A stretch of 31,012 nt of DNA from a bacterium (lineage in GTDB: Bacteria; Planctomycetota; UBA11346): the NCBI GenBank assembly GCA_020049615.1, contig JAIFKN010000213.1, positions 1 to 31,012 of the forward strand, read 5' to 3'. A model generated the notes under the pieces. It was not told the DNA's origin, did not search any database, and saw only the letters and a list, made by a program, of their open reading frames with translations. Each line of letters opens with the position of its first letter. Position 1 is the stretch's first letter. Of this stretch, positions 14,956-22,872 are shown in pieces. The translations under genes and the position numbers were made by a program.

Positions 14956-15431
14956 TGCAGGAACTCGCACTCGTCGTCGCTTACGCCGTGCCCGGTCGCG
15001 TCATCGGCGATGGCGAGCGCATGCCTTGGCATCACCCGGCGGATCTCAAGCACTTCCGCGCCATCACCACCGGCCACGCGGTGATCATGGGCCGCAGAAC
15101 CTGGGCCTCCATCGGCCGACCGTTGCCGAATCGCCGCAATCTCGTTCTCTCCCGCGATCCTGGCTATCGCGCCGCTGGCGCAGAAGTCTTCGCGGACCTT
15201 TCCGCTGCGATCGCCGCTGCCCGCGTTGGAGGCGACGCCTGTCCGATGGTCATCGGTGGGGGTACGGTCTACGCGCAGGCCCTGCCGCTGGCCACCATCC
15301 TGCACCTGACCGAGATCCATCAACTCCACGCCGGCGCCGTACGCTTCCCCGATCTCGACGAACGTGAATGGATCGAGTCGGACAGGCGCAGCGATCCGCC
15401 TCTGGTTTTCCGAGAATTGCATCGCGCCTGA
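14955..15431 (+). CDS. folA: Dihydrofolate reductase
   Basis: FolA reduces dihydrofolate to tetrahydrofolate with NADPH in the cytosol. The length of 158 residues matches bacterial enzymes. Family motifs are clear: VIGDGERMPWHHPADLKHFR (15-34, with the substrate Asp29 or the flanking acidic residue in PADLKHF), GHAVIMGRRTWASIGRPLP with the NADPH-binding MGRRTW, NLVLSR, and VIGGGTVYAQAL. The usual Asn before the LPW tripeptide is Glu, and L is Met. Its ATG overlaps the TGA of the Crp/Fnr gene (TGATG), so it ends a coupled cluster kinase-kinase-regulator-folA. No thyA or other folate gene is in view. It converges with the AraC-type gene, 33 bp apart. Confidence 0.95.
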   Translation: MQELALVVAYAVPGRVIGDGERMPWHHPADLKHFRAITTGHAVIMGRRTWASIGRPLPNRRNLVLSRDPGYRAAGAEVFADLSAAIAAARVGGDACPMVIGGGTVYAQALPLATILHLTEIHQLHAGAVRFPDLDEREWIESDRRSDPPLVFRELHRA

Positions 15432-15464
15432 CCTCCAGCTTCCGGCTGCTTGGCGAGTCATGGA

Positions 15465-16313
15465 CTAGGCCGACTGTCTGGCACGATAATCGCCTGGGGT
15501 CTGGCCGAGGCGTCGCCTGAAGTGCCGGCAGAGCACGGCGGCGCAGCCCAGACCGGACAGCCTGGCTATCTCGTCGAGCGGATAGCGCGTTCCGGCCAGC
15601 ATCTCGCGTGCGCGGCGCAGGCGCAATTCGAGGACATGCTGGTGCGGCGTCGCACGGATGTGCTGGCGGAAGGCCGTGTGCAGACGCGACGGAGACCAGC
15701 CGCTGGCGTCCGCCATGTCGGCCACCGTCCAGTTCCGCGCCGGATCGGCGGCGATGGCGCCAAGCACACGTTGTAGTGCGGAGGGCATCGCCGGATCCAT
15801 CGCCGTGGACGACCAGAGATGCGCTCGCCACTGGAGGTGGGCGTAGCTCGCCAGGGCCAGCGCGCGGCGGTCGACCCGGTCGTCGCTGAACGAGGCCACC
15901 AGCTGGCGGCAGTAGGCGAGGATCTCGCCCGGATCCTCCCAGCGGGTGAAGCGCGGGACCCTCCGCCGGAGGCGGCGTCCGATCGTCCAGGTGATGACGA
16001 CGCAGGCGTACGGATCGCGCTCGTCGCTGCGGCTGATCAGGCGGTCGCCCGGCAGGTGCCAGATGATGGTACCAGGCGTCGCCTCGACCTCGGTCGCCCC
16101 GTCGAGCGCCCAGCAGCGGCCGCGGACGACGAGTTCGACCTTCTCCAGACCATCGGCGAGAAGCGGCCCGCCCGGCTGCCGGCCGGCCTGCATGGCGAAG
16201 TGCGAGCAGCCGGTCAGGCCGCGCACATGGTCGAGGCGGAAGTCCTCCACGGTGGAGGAATCGTCAATCAGTTGTTGTTTTCGGCAATTGAATTCGTCGC
16301 TTCCGCTGCGCAT
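15465..16313 (-). CDS. AraC-family transcriptional regulator
   Basis: A regulator of up to 282 residues. The N-terminal part looks like the cupin-type AraC ligand domain (VELVVRGRCWALDG, GTIIWHLPGDR). The C-terminal 100 residues carry two helix-turn-helix units: WTVADMADASGWSPSRLHTAFRQH and DEIARLSGLGCAAVLCRHFRR followed by LGQTPGDYR, the AraC signature. It is divergent from an oxidoreductase of the Gfo/Idh/MocA type, and probably controls it in response to a sugar. The start is uncertain: ATG 16313 leaves 41 bp to the divergent gene and places an AT-rich, promoter-like stretch inside the coding region, so GTG at 16250 or a TTG may be the real start. No Shine-Dalgarno helps. Confidence 0.88.
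   Translation of the reverse strand: MRSGSDEFNCRKQQLIDDSSTVEDFRLDHVRGLTGCSHFAMQAGRQPGGPLLADGLEKVELVVRGRCWALDGATEVEATPGTIIWHLPGDRLISRSDERDPYACVVITWTIGRRLRRRVPRFTRWEDPGEILAYCRQLVASFSDDRVDRRALALASYAHLQWRAHLWSSTAMDPAMPSALQRVLGAIAADPARNWTVADMADASGWSPSRLHTAFRQHIRATPHQHVLELRLRRAREMLAGTRYPLDEIARLSGLGCAAVLCRHFRRRLGQTPGDYRARQSA
16243..16297. promoter_or_regulatory. Dyad and AT-rich stretch between the AraC-type gene and the oxidoreductase
   Basis: The near-palindrome tcctccac-g-gtggagga (16243-16259) has perfect 8-bp arms. It is followed by 16262-16297, which by hand count is only 39% G+C, far below the surroundings, and contains the repeated aatt core aattgaatt. Such a drop normally marks a promoter or operator. 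The feature lies inside the AraC-type gene if that gene starts at 16313, or upstream of it if it starts at GTG 16250. No clear -10/-35 pair was found. Confidence 0.4.
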
Positions 16314-16354
16314 GCTGCGTGGCCGAAACCGGATCCATCAATCCAGGAGAGTCC

Positions 16355-17446
16355 ATGCCCGCCATCGTCCGCTTCGGCATCATCGGTGCAGGCGCCATCG
16401 CGCCCAGCCTGTGCAATGCGATCAAGAACCACAAGCAGGCCCGGGTCATCGCCGCCTATGACGTCCATGCCGGCCGGCAGACCGAGTTCTGCGACCAGTA
16501 CGGCATCGCCAAGCGGCCGCGCAGCCTCGCAGAGCTGCTCGATGATCCCGAGGTGGACGCCATCTACGTCGCGGTGCCGAACAAGTTCCATGTGCCCTAC
16601 ACGCTGAAGGCCCTGGCGGCTGGCAAGCACGTCATCGCCGAGAAGCCCTTCGCCATGGACATCGCCGAGGCCCGCCAGGTCGCCGCCGCGGTGAAGAAGT
16701 CGAAGAGGCTGTGGATGCTGGGCATGAACCGCCGCTTCCCCACCATGATGCAGAAGGCGCAGGACCTGGTCGCCCGCGGTGTCATCGGCGAGGTCTACCA
16801 CGCCAAGGCGCGCTGGCAGCGGCGCTGGGGCTGCCCCAGGCTGCAGACCTGGTTCGGCCACAAGAAGCTGTCGGGCGGCGGCTGCCTGCTCGACATCGGC
16901 GTGCACATGCTCGACCAGACCATGTACATCGCCGGCAACTTCAAGCCGCTGACCTGCTCCGGCTCGGTCTACGGCAAGTTCGGCCATCGCGGGCTGGGCG
17001 AGGGCGGCTGGGGCAAGAGCGACCGCGATCCGAAGATGACCTTCGATGTCGAGGACTTCGCCAACGCCCACATCCGGCTCGCCGGCGGCATGAGCATCGA
17101 TCTCGACGTCAGCTGGGCGGCGCACATGCCGAAGGCCAACGTCATGGAATCGATCATCTTCGGCACCGAGGGCACGATCTGGGTCGGCCAGGACGAGGCG
17201 GTCGCCGGCGGCAAGGAGAGCGCCGTCCTGTGCACGCGGAAGAAGAAGGAGTTCGTCCTCGACGAGAATCCCAAGGCCAAGGTGAAGTACCCGCATTGCG
17301 ACCGCTTCAACAACTTCGTCAACGCGGTGCTGGGCAAGGAGGAGCCTTGCGTGACCATCGACCAGGCCCTGGCGGTGCAGACCGTGCTCACCGGCATCTA
17401 CCGTTCCTCGGCCAAGGGCGCAGAAGTCGACCTGCGTAGACTGTAG
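16355..17446 (+). CDS. Gfo/Idh/MocA-family oxidoreductase
   Basis: A 363-residue NAD(P)-dependent dehydrogenase of the glucose-fructose oxidoreductase/inositol dehydrogenase family. The Rossmann loop GIIGAGAIA is at 8-16, the family triad Glu96-Lys97-Pro98 (AEKPFAMD) follows, and DIGVH with Asp180 and His184 supplies the C-terminal catalytic pair. The C-terminal domain has the expected beta sheet (LAGGMSIDLDVSWAAH). Substrates of the family are sugars or polyols; none can be named. There is no Tat signal, so it is cytosolic. The start at ATG 16355 is well supported by AGGAGA at 16345-16350. It is divergent from the AraC-type gene, its likely regulator, and is followed by a strong hairpin. Confidence 0.9.
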   Translation: MPAIVRFGIIGAGAIAPSLCNAIKNHKQARVIAAYDVHAGRQTEFCDQYGIAKRPRSLAELLDDPEVDAIYVAVPNKFHVPYTLKALAAGKHVIAEKPFAMDIAEARQVAAAVKKSKRLWMLGMNRRFPTMMQKAQDLVARGVIGEVYHAKARWQRRWGCPRLQTWFGHKKLSGGGCLLDIGVHMLDQTMYIAGNFKPLTCSGSVYGKFGHRGLGEGGWGKSDRDPKMTFDVEDFANAHIRLAGGMSIDLDVSWAAHMPKANVMESIIFGTEGTIWVGQDEAVAGGKESAVLCTRKKKEFVLDENPKAKVKYPHCDRFNNFVNAVLGKEEPCVTIDQALAVQTVLTGIYRSSAKGAEVDLRRL

Positions 17447-17469
17447 ACTGTAGGTGTGCAGGGACGGAC

Positions 17470-17501
17470 GCCCCGACGATGGCTTCCGCCGTCGCCGGGG
17501 C
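17470..17501 (+). terminator. GC-rich hairpin after the oxidoreductase gene
   Basis: The arms gccccgacgatggc (17470-17483) and gccgtcgccggggc (17488-17501) pair over 14 positions with a single A-C mismatch and one G-U, around the loop ttcc. The stem lies 23 bp after the oxidoreductase stop and 11 bp before the next ATG. No T-run follows. It probably ends or attenuates the upstream transcript, and could also shelter the downstream start region. Confidence 0.6.
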
Positions 17502-17512
17502 ATACCGCCGGC

Positions 17513-18283
17513 ATGCGCCTGCTCGTCCTCGTCATCCTCTCCGCCGTCGCCGTCGCCGGCGAGATCGCCACTCAGAGCGTCGACTACCGCCTCGGTGACC
17601 TGGCCATGCGCGGATACCTGGCGACTCCGGCCGGTGCATCCGCCGCCCCGGGCGTGCTTGTCGTGCACGAATGGTGGGGTCTGAACGATTACGCCCAGCG
17701 CCGGGCTAGGGAGTTGGCCGAGCGCGGCTACATTGCTTTCGCCTGTGACATGTATGGCGCGGGCCGGGTCACCGATGATGCCAAGGAGGCGGGCGCCCTG
17801 GCAGGTCCGTTCCGCAAGGATCTGCCATTGACTCTGGCGCGCGTCCGCGCCGGCCTGGAGCAGTTGGCCAAGGTTCCAGGGGTCGATGCCACGCGCCTGT
17901 CCGCGGTCGGCTTCTGCTTCGGCGGAACCGTGGTGCTCGGCCTGGCCCGTGACGGCGAACCGCTGCGCGTTGCAGCCAGCTTCCATGGCAATCTCAAGAG
18001 TACCGCGCCGGCCCAGCCAGGAGCGGTCAAGTCCCACGTACTGGTGCTGCACGGGGGCTCCGATCCGATGGTTCCGCCGGCCGACGTCGCCGCCTTCATG
18101 AGCGAGATGATCGCAGCCAAGGCCGATTGGCGCATGGACACGTACGGCACGGCCCTGCATGCCTTCACCAATCCCAAGGCACGCGAGTTGCATGCGATGA
18201 TGCCAGCCGTCGATTACGACCCTGTGGCCGAGGCTGCCAGCTTCGCCGCCCTGTATGCCGCCCTGGCTGATCGGAACCGCTGA
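17513..18283 (+). CDS. Dienelactone hydrolase family protein, exported
   Basis: A 256-residue alpha/beta hydrolase of the dienelactone hydrolase family. The N-terminus is a signal peptide (MRLLVLVILSAVAVAG, cleavage near 16), so it acts in the periplasm or outside, unlike classical cytosolic DLH. The catalytic triad is Cys135 (GFCFGG), Asp184 (HGGSDPMVPP) and His216 (ALHAFT); Glu53 in VHEWWG matches the glutamate that activates the cysteine thiolate. The substrate is unknown: family members cleave lactones and other esters. The ATG at 17513 is chosen because it begins the signal peptide, although the frame is open further upstream through the hairpin. It is followed 43 bp later by the cyclase gene. 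Confidence 0.88.
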   Translation: MRLLVLVILSAVAVAGEIATQSVDYRLGDLAMRGYLATPAGASAAPGVLVVHEWWGLNDYAQRRARELAERGYIAFACDMYGAGRVTDDAKEAGALAGPFRKDLPLTLARVRAGLEQLAKVPGVDATRLSAVGFCFGGTVVLGLARDGEPLRVAASFHGNLKSTAPAQPGAVKSHVLVLHGGSDPMVPPADVAAFMSEMIAAKADWRMDTYGTALHAFTNPKARELHAMMPAVDYDPVAEAASFAALYAALADRNR

Positions 18284-18326
18284 GCGGCAGTTGTCCTCCG
18301 TCAGCCCCGCCGCATCATCCGACCAT

Positions 18327-19553
18327 ATGCCAGGTGAGGAATCGGGGATCGCCCATCTGCTGCGTCCAGGCAAGGACGCCTGCGTGGCCACAGAGTTCTT
18401 CTCCGCCACCGCGCATGTGCCGATGGTCATCGCCCTTGCCATCCTGCTGGTCCGGCCGTTCGCCGCCTGGCCGCTGGTGCTGCCGCTGCTGGCAGGAGCC
18501 TTCCTCCAGGCTTGGCTGATCGGTGGTGCGGTGCATGCCGGTCGGAAGCCGCACACCGCGTTGCAACTGGTCGGCTGCGGTCTCTTCACCGCCACCATGG
18601 CGGCGGCGGCGTGGGGTACGTGGCTGTCCGACCCGTTCCTCCGCATCTACGCCTGCGTCGCCTTGCTGCTGACCAGCACGCAGGGGATGGGTCGGCATCT
18701 GAGCGGCATGGCAGCCGACGTCTGCGTGGTGTCCGAGCATCTCGTCCGCGCCCTGGCCGTGGTCGCGGTCTATGGCGCGGTCAGGATGCAGACACCAACG
18801 GAATTCCTTGCTGAGTCAGGGCATCGCTACCTCGTCGCCGGCACAGCGCTGCTGGGCGTCGCCCTGGGCGCCTCGGCCGTGGTCCATCGCCGCGACCGCA
18901 GCCGCATCGCCGAGGTCGTCGACCGTCTGCGCTCCTATTCCGAGATGCTGCTGGGCCGTTCGATGCTGACCAAGGCCATGGGCCGCGACGACGACTTGCG
19001 GCCGCGACGCACCCGCCGTTCCGTGCTGTTCGCCGACATCCGCGGCTTCACCAAGTGGAGCGAGGCGCACAGCCCCGAGGAGGTGCTGCTCATGCTTGAT
19101 GGCATGTACACCGCCGCGGAACAGGCTTGCGCCGGCCTCAAGCCGGCCCGGACCAAGCACACCGGCGACGAGGTGATGATGTTCTTCGCCGAGCCGTTCG
19201 CGGCTGCGCAGGCCGCCCTCGCCCTGCGCGCCGAGGTCCAGGCCTTCCTGGCGCTGTATGGGCTCGATGTCGGCATCGGCCTCCACCACGGCGAGGTCAT
19301 CGAGGGCCTGGTAGGGGCCAGCCGGACCAAGGCCTACGACATCCTCGGCGACACGGTCAACACCGCCAAACGGGTGTGCGACAACGCCAAATCGGGCAGC
19401 ATCCTCGTCACCTTCACCTTCTATGAGGCCTGCCGCGGCCGCATCGAGATCGCCAGCGACCAGCGACTGAATGCCAAGGGCAAGAGCACCGCCATCCTCG
19501 CCGCCGAGCTGGTCGGGATGAAGCCGGTCGAGGGTTGCGCCGACATCGCTTGA
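18327..19553 (+). CDS. Membrane-anchored class III adenylate/guanylate cyclase
   Basis: A 408-residue protein with about five hydrophobic helices (roughly 30-55, 53-72, 80-100, 105-118, 155-176) and a cytosolic class III cyclase domain (about 215-400). Catalytic residues are present: metal-binding Asp227 (LFADIRGFTKWSE) and Asp271 (HTGDEV), Lys267 as a possible base-recognition residue, Asp328 (YDILGD), and the transition-state pair Asn335 and Arg339 (VNTAKRV). Lys and Asp at the base-recognition sites favour ATP, so cAMP is the likely product. It lies between a secreted hydrolase and acetyl-CoA synthetase, and all three run in the same direction. No cAMP receptor of clear type is in the window. 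The ATG at 18327 was chosen because an in-frame ATG further upstream overlaps the hydrolase gene. Confidence 0.88.
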   Translation: MPGEESGIAHLLRPGKDACVATEFFSATAHVPMVIALAILLVRPFAAWPLVLPLLAGAFLQAWLIGGAVHAGRKPHTALQLVGCGLFTATMAAAAWGTWLSDPFLRIYACVALLLTSTQGMGRHLSGMAADVCVVSEHLVRALAVVAVYGAVRMQTPTEFLAESGHRYLVAGTALLGVALGASAVVHRRDRSRIAEVVDRLRSYSEMLLGRSMLTKAMGRDDDLRPRRTRRSVLFADIRGFTKWSEAHSPEEVLLMLDGMYTAAEQACAGLKPARTKHTGDEVMMFFAEPFAAAQAALALRAEVQAFLALYGLDVGIGLHHGEVIEGLVGASRTKAYDILGDTVNTAKRVCDNAKSGSILVTFTFYEACRGRIEIASDQRLNAKGKSTAILAAELVGMKPVEGCADIA

Positions 19554-19607
19554 GAACGAGGCGGGTGGACACTATCGCTGCGCTTTGCGTCATCGCGAGG
19601 CCGACCC

Positions 19608-21557
19608 ATGTCCGACCAGTTCTTCCATGCCCCCGAACGCGTCCGCGCGGGAGCCCTCATCCCGGACCTGGCTGCCTACCAGGCGCTCTATGACGAGAGC
19701 CTGCGCGACCCCGAGCATTTCTGGGGCCGTATGGCCATCGAGCATCTGACGTGGCTGCATCCGTTCCGCGAGGTCAGCGACAACGACTGGCAGCAGGGCC
19801 TGGTCAGCTGGTTCCTCGGCGGGAAGATCAACGTCTGCGAGAACTGCGTCGATCGCCACGTCAGGACGCGTGGCGACCAGGTCGCCATCCTGTGGGAGGG
19901 GGACGAGCCCGGCCAGAACCGCCGCATCACCTACCGCGAGCTGCAGCGCGAGGTCTGCCGCATGGCCAACGTCCTGCGCCATCACAACCTGCGCAAGGGC
20001 GACCGGGTCGCCATCTACATGCCGATGATCCCCGAGGCGGCCTACGCCATGCTGGCCTGCGCGCGCCTTGGCCTCGTCCACAGCGTGATCTTCGCCGGCT
20101 TCTCCGCCGAGAGCGTGCGCGACCGCATCCTCGACGCCAGGTGCAAGGCGGTGATCACCGCCGACGAGGGTCTGCGCGCGAAGAAAGTCATCCCGCTCAA
20201 GCGCACGGTCGACGAAGCGGTGATGGCCTGCCCGACGGTCAAGCATGTCTTCGTGGTCAAGCGCACGGGCGGCAAGATCCCCTTCTATGCCCCGCGCGAC
20301 GTGTGGCTCGACGAACTGATGGCGCAGGAACGGCCCTACTGCCCGATCGAGCACATGGACAGCGAGGACACGCTGTTCCTGCTCTACACCTCCGGCAGCA
20401 CCGGGAAGCCCAAGGGCATCGCCCACACCACCGCCGGATACCTGCTCGGCGCGACGATGACGATGAAGTACGTGTTCGACTATCGCGATGGCGACATCCA
20501 CGCCTGCATGGCCGACATCGGCTGGGTCACCGGGCACAGCTACGTCGTCTACGGCCCGCTGGCCAACGGTGCGACCACCGTGATGTTCGAGTCGATCCCT
20601 ACGTATCCCGACGCCGGACGCTATTGGGACGTGGTCGAGCGTCTCAGGATCACCCAGTTCTACACCGCCCCCACCGCGATCCGCGCGATCATGCGCGAAG
20701 GCGACCAGTGGCCGAAGAAGTACGACCGCAGCAGCCTGCGCGTGCTCGGCAGCGTCGGCGAACCGATCAATCCCGAGGCCTGGCGCTGGTACTACGAGAA
20801 TGTCGGCGAGAAGCGCTGCCAGATCGTCGACACCTTCTGGCAGACCGAGACCGGCTCGATCATGATCACCCCGCTGCCCGCGGCGATCCCGACCAAGCCC
20901 GGCTCGGCGACCCTGCCGTTCTTCGGCGTCGAGCCGGTGGTGCTCGACGAGAAGGGGAAGGAACTGACCGGCAACGGCGTCAGCGGGGTGCTGGCGTTCA
21001 AGCGTGCCTGGCCGTCGATGGCCCGCACCATCCAGAACGACCACCAGCGCTTCGTGGAAACCTATCTCAAGCCGTATCCAGGTTACTACTTTACCGGCGA
21101 CGGCTGCCGCCGCGATGAGGACGGCTACTGGTGGATCACCGGCCGCGTCGATGACGTGATCAACGTCAGCGGCCACCGCATGGGCACTGCCGAGGTCGAG
21201 AGTGCGCTGGTCAGCCATCCCGGCTGCGCCGAGGCGGCGGTGTGCGGCTACCCGCACGAGATCAAGGGCCAGGGCATCTTCGCCTACGTCCTGCTCAAGG
21301 AGGGCTACGTCGAGACGCCCGAGCTCATCGGCGAACTGCGCAACGAGGTCCGTCACCACATCGGACCGATCGCTACCCCCGACGTCATCCTCATTGCCCC
21401 AGGGCTGCCCAAGACCCGCAGCGGCAAGATCATGCGTCGCATCCTGCGCAAGATCGCCGCCGACGAGACCGACAACCTCGGTGACACCAGCACGCTCGCC
21501 GATCCCGGCGTGGTGCAGTTGCTGATCGCGAAGCGGCGCGCCCTGGTCGCGACCTGA
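19608..21557 (+). CDS. acs: Acetyl-CoA synthetase
   Basis: AMP-forming acetate:CoA ligase, 649 residues, the usual length, acting in the cytosol to activate acetate through acetyl-AMP. The P-loop motif YTSGSTGKPKGIAHTT, the tryptophan-threonine adenylate block (TFWQTETGSIMITPLP), the hinge FTGDGCRRDEDGYWWITGR and the A10 motif KTRSGKIMRRI with catalytic Lys607 are all intact. Lys607 is the residue that acetylation switches off in homologues. DVINVSGHRMGTAEVESAL is the CoA-binding part. The ATG at 19608 matches the family start. The gene begins 54 bp after the cyclase gene; no clear promoter was found in that gap. Confidence 0.96.
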   Translation: MSDQFFHAPERVRAGALIPDLAAYQALYDESLRDPEHFWGRMAIEHLTWLHPFREVSDNDWQQGLVSWFLGGKINVCENCVDRHVRTRGDQVAILWEGDEPGQNRRITYRELQREVCRMANVLRHHNLRKGDRVAIYMPMIPEAAYAMLACARLGLVHSVIFAGFSAESVRDRILDARCKAVITADEGLRAKKVIPLKRTVDEAVMACPTVKHVFVVKRTGGKIPFYAPRDVWLDELMAQERPYCPIEHMDSEDTLFLLYTSGSTGKPKGIAHTTAGYLLGATMTMKYVFDYRDGDIHACMADIGWVTGHSYVVYGPLANGATTVMFESIPTYPDAGRYWDVVERLRITQFYTAPTAIRAIMREGDQWPKKYDRSSLRVLGSVGEPINPEAWRWYYENVGEKRCQIVDTFWQTETGSIMITPLPAAIPTKPGSATLPFFGVEPVVLDEKGKELTGNGVSGVLAFKRAWPSMARTIQNDHQRFVETYLKPYPGYYFTGDGCRRDEDGYWWITGRVDDVINVSGHRMGTAEVESALVSHPGCAEAAVCGYPHEIKGQGIFAYVLLKEGYVETPELIGELRNEVRHHIGPIATPDVILIAPGLPKTRSGKIMRRILRKIAADETDNLGDTSTLADPGVVQLLIAKRRALVAT

Positions 21558-21630
21558 GCGTGCGATCCAGTGCGTCGGCAGGCATACGGGCCCGTTGTTG
21601 TCAGCTGGGGCGCCGGCCGCACACTCCGGC

Positions 21631-22146
21631 ATGACTGAGCCAGCCGCCATTGACCCCGAAGATCGCGTTCGCGTACTTGAGCATCTGCGCGTGAGCCAGC
21701 GCCTTGTTCCGGCGATCATCGCAGGAAGTGTCGCCGGGATGGTAGGAGCCGTCGTCTGGGCCCTGATCGCCGTCTTCACCCAGCACGAGATCGGCTGGAT
21801 CGCCATCGGGGTCGGCTTCATCGTCGGCTTCGCCGTGCGCGTGGCCGGCCGGGGCTTCGAGGTGCGCTACGCCGCCATCGGCGGTGCGCTCGCCCTGGCC
21901 GCCGTGGTCGCCGGCAAGATCCTCGCCCTCTGCGGTTTCATCGCCAAGCAGGAGAGCATCTCGATCTGGGATGTGCTCGGGAACTTCCCGTTCAGCGAAC
22001 TGCCTGCGGTCATGCGCGAAACCTTCGAGCCGATGGATCTGCTGTTCTACGCCTTGGCGGTGTGGATGGGCTGGAAGGGCGCCCGTCGGACGATCGACGA
22101 GGATGAGATCCGTTCGACCTTCGAGCGGCTGAAGACCGAGCGCTAG
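21631..22146 (+). CDS. Small membrane protein, four predicted helices
   Basis: A 171-residue protein I cannot assign to a named family. Hydrophobic helices are seen at about 26-49, 53-71, 80-103 and 135-149, with a charged C-terminal tail. The second helix is glycine-rich (IGWIAIGVGFIVGFAVR) and the loop VAGRGFE follows, a pattern I have seen in uncharacterised bacterial membrane proteins. The loop between helices 3 and 4 (SIWDVLGNFPFSELP) is probably exposed. The ATG at 21631 begins 73 bp after acs on the same strand; an in-frame start 12 codons earlier is less likely. It converges with the 223-aa gene, 13 bp apart. Confidence 0.7.
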   Translation: MTEPAAIDPEDRVRVLEHLRVSQRLVPAIIAGSVAGMVGAVVWALIAVFTQHEIGWIAIGVGFIVGFAVRVAGRGFEVRYAAIGGALALAAVVAGKILALCGFIAKQESISIWDVLGNFPFSELPAVMRETFEPMDLLFYALAVWMGWKGARRTIDEDEIRSTFERLKTER

Positions 22147-22159
22147 CCAGGTTTCCGGC

Positions 22160-22831
22160 TCAGCGGCGCCGCCGAAGGGCGTGCGAGCCGCCGGTGCCAG
22201 TGCCGGGTTCGGTGGCGCTGGATGGCTGGTACGGCGTCGAGCTGCCTGCCAGAGCGCGATCGGCTGGCGGAGGGTTGTTCACCCGCTCCGTGATCGGCGG
22301 AGGCGGGGCCACGTTCAACCCCAGGGCGCCAGCCGCTTTCAGCAGGCGCTCCATGGCAGGTGCCCAGACGTCCTGCGCCGCGGTGGCATCCTCCTCGGCA
22401 TGTTCGCTGCGATGCTGGTGCATCAGGGCGAGCAGTCCTTCGAACCATCGCATCGCCTGCACTTCGTCGGCTGCTGCGATGGCCCGGGCGAGGTCATCGA
22501 TGCGCTGGCCTGCACCGGCGAAACGTTCGGCTTGGCGCAGCATGATCACGACCTCGCTGGTCACCCGCTCGGCCCAGGCGGCGGAGCCGGTGAACTGACC
22601 GATGGCCGTGCGCAGGGTTTCGCGGGATCCGGCCAGCCGGAGGGCGGACCACTCGGGCATCTCGCACAGGGGCTGGGGCAGCGTCCGTTTGCCGACCGCC
22701 ATGAGTTGGGCCGCGACTTGCGGAGAGCCGTGCAAGGTGCGCCTCCGCGTCTCGACCGCGAACAGCGCCGCGAGCTCATGCAGCAGGAGCAGGGCGTGGA
22801 CCTGCTGGGTCGGCGACCAGATCGATGCCAT
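22160..22831 (-). CDS. Hypothetical protein, 223 aa, helical with a Pro-rich tail
   Basis: Not recognised. Residues 1-160 look all-helical (HALLLLHELAALFAVE, TSEVVIMLRQAERF, IDDLARAIAAADEVQAM, WFEGLLALMHQHRSEHAEE), and the last 55 are low-complexity Pro/Ser/Thr-rich (PPPPITERVNNPPPADRA). The many long helices without hydrophobic segments suggest a soluble coiled or bundle protein. The ATG at 22831 is the first in-frame start that gives this composition; residues encoded upstream in the same frame are Arg/Pro/Ser-rich and overlap the neighbouring small gene. No Shine-Dalgarno was seen. It is probably transcribed with the small Cys/His protein gene, 41 bp upstream. Confidence 0.6.
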   Translation of the reverse strand: MASIWSPTQQVHALLLLHELAALFAVETRRRTLHGSPQVAAQLMAVGKRTLPQPLCEMPEWSALRLAGSRETLRTAIGQFTGSAAWAERVTSEVVIMLRQAERFAGAGQRIDDLARAIAAADEVQAMRWFEGLLALMHQHRSEHAEEDATAAQDVWAPAMERLLKAAGALGLNVAPPPPITERVNNPPPADRALAGSSTPYQPSSATEPGTGTGGSHALRRRR

Positions 22832-22872
22832 GGGCCGCGGACTATGGTGGGAACCCTGCACACCGCCAGCAC

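Noticed and set aside
16268..18646. Long open frame antisense to the oxidoreductase, hydrolase and cyclase genes
   Set aside because: Crosses three well-supported genes and several intergenic gaps and shows no domain.
21586..21595. Palindrome acgggcccgt after acs as a terminator
   Set aside because: It can form only a three-pair stem once a loop is allowed, and no T-run follows.
19590..21821. Long open frame antisense to acetyl-CoA synthetase
   Set aside because: Same cause; the plus strand encodes an unmistakable full-length Acs.
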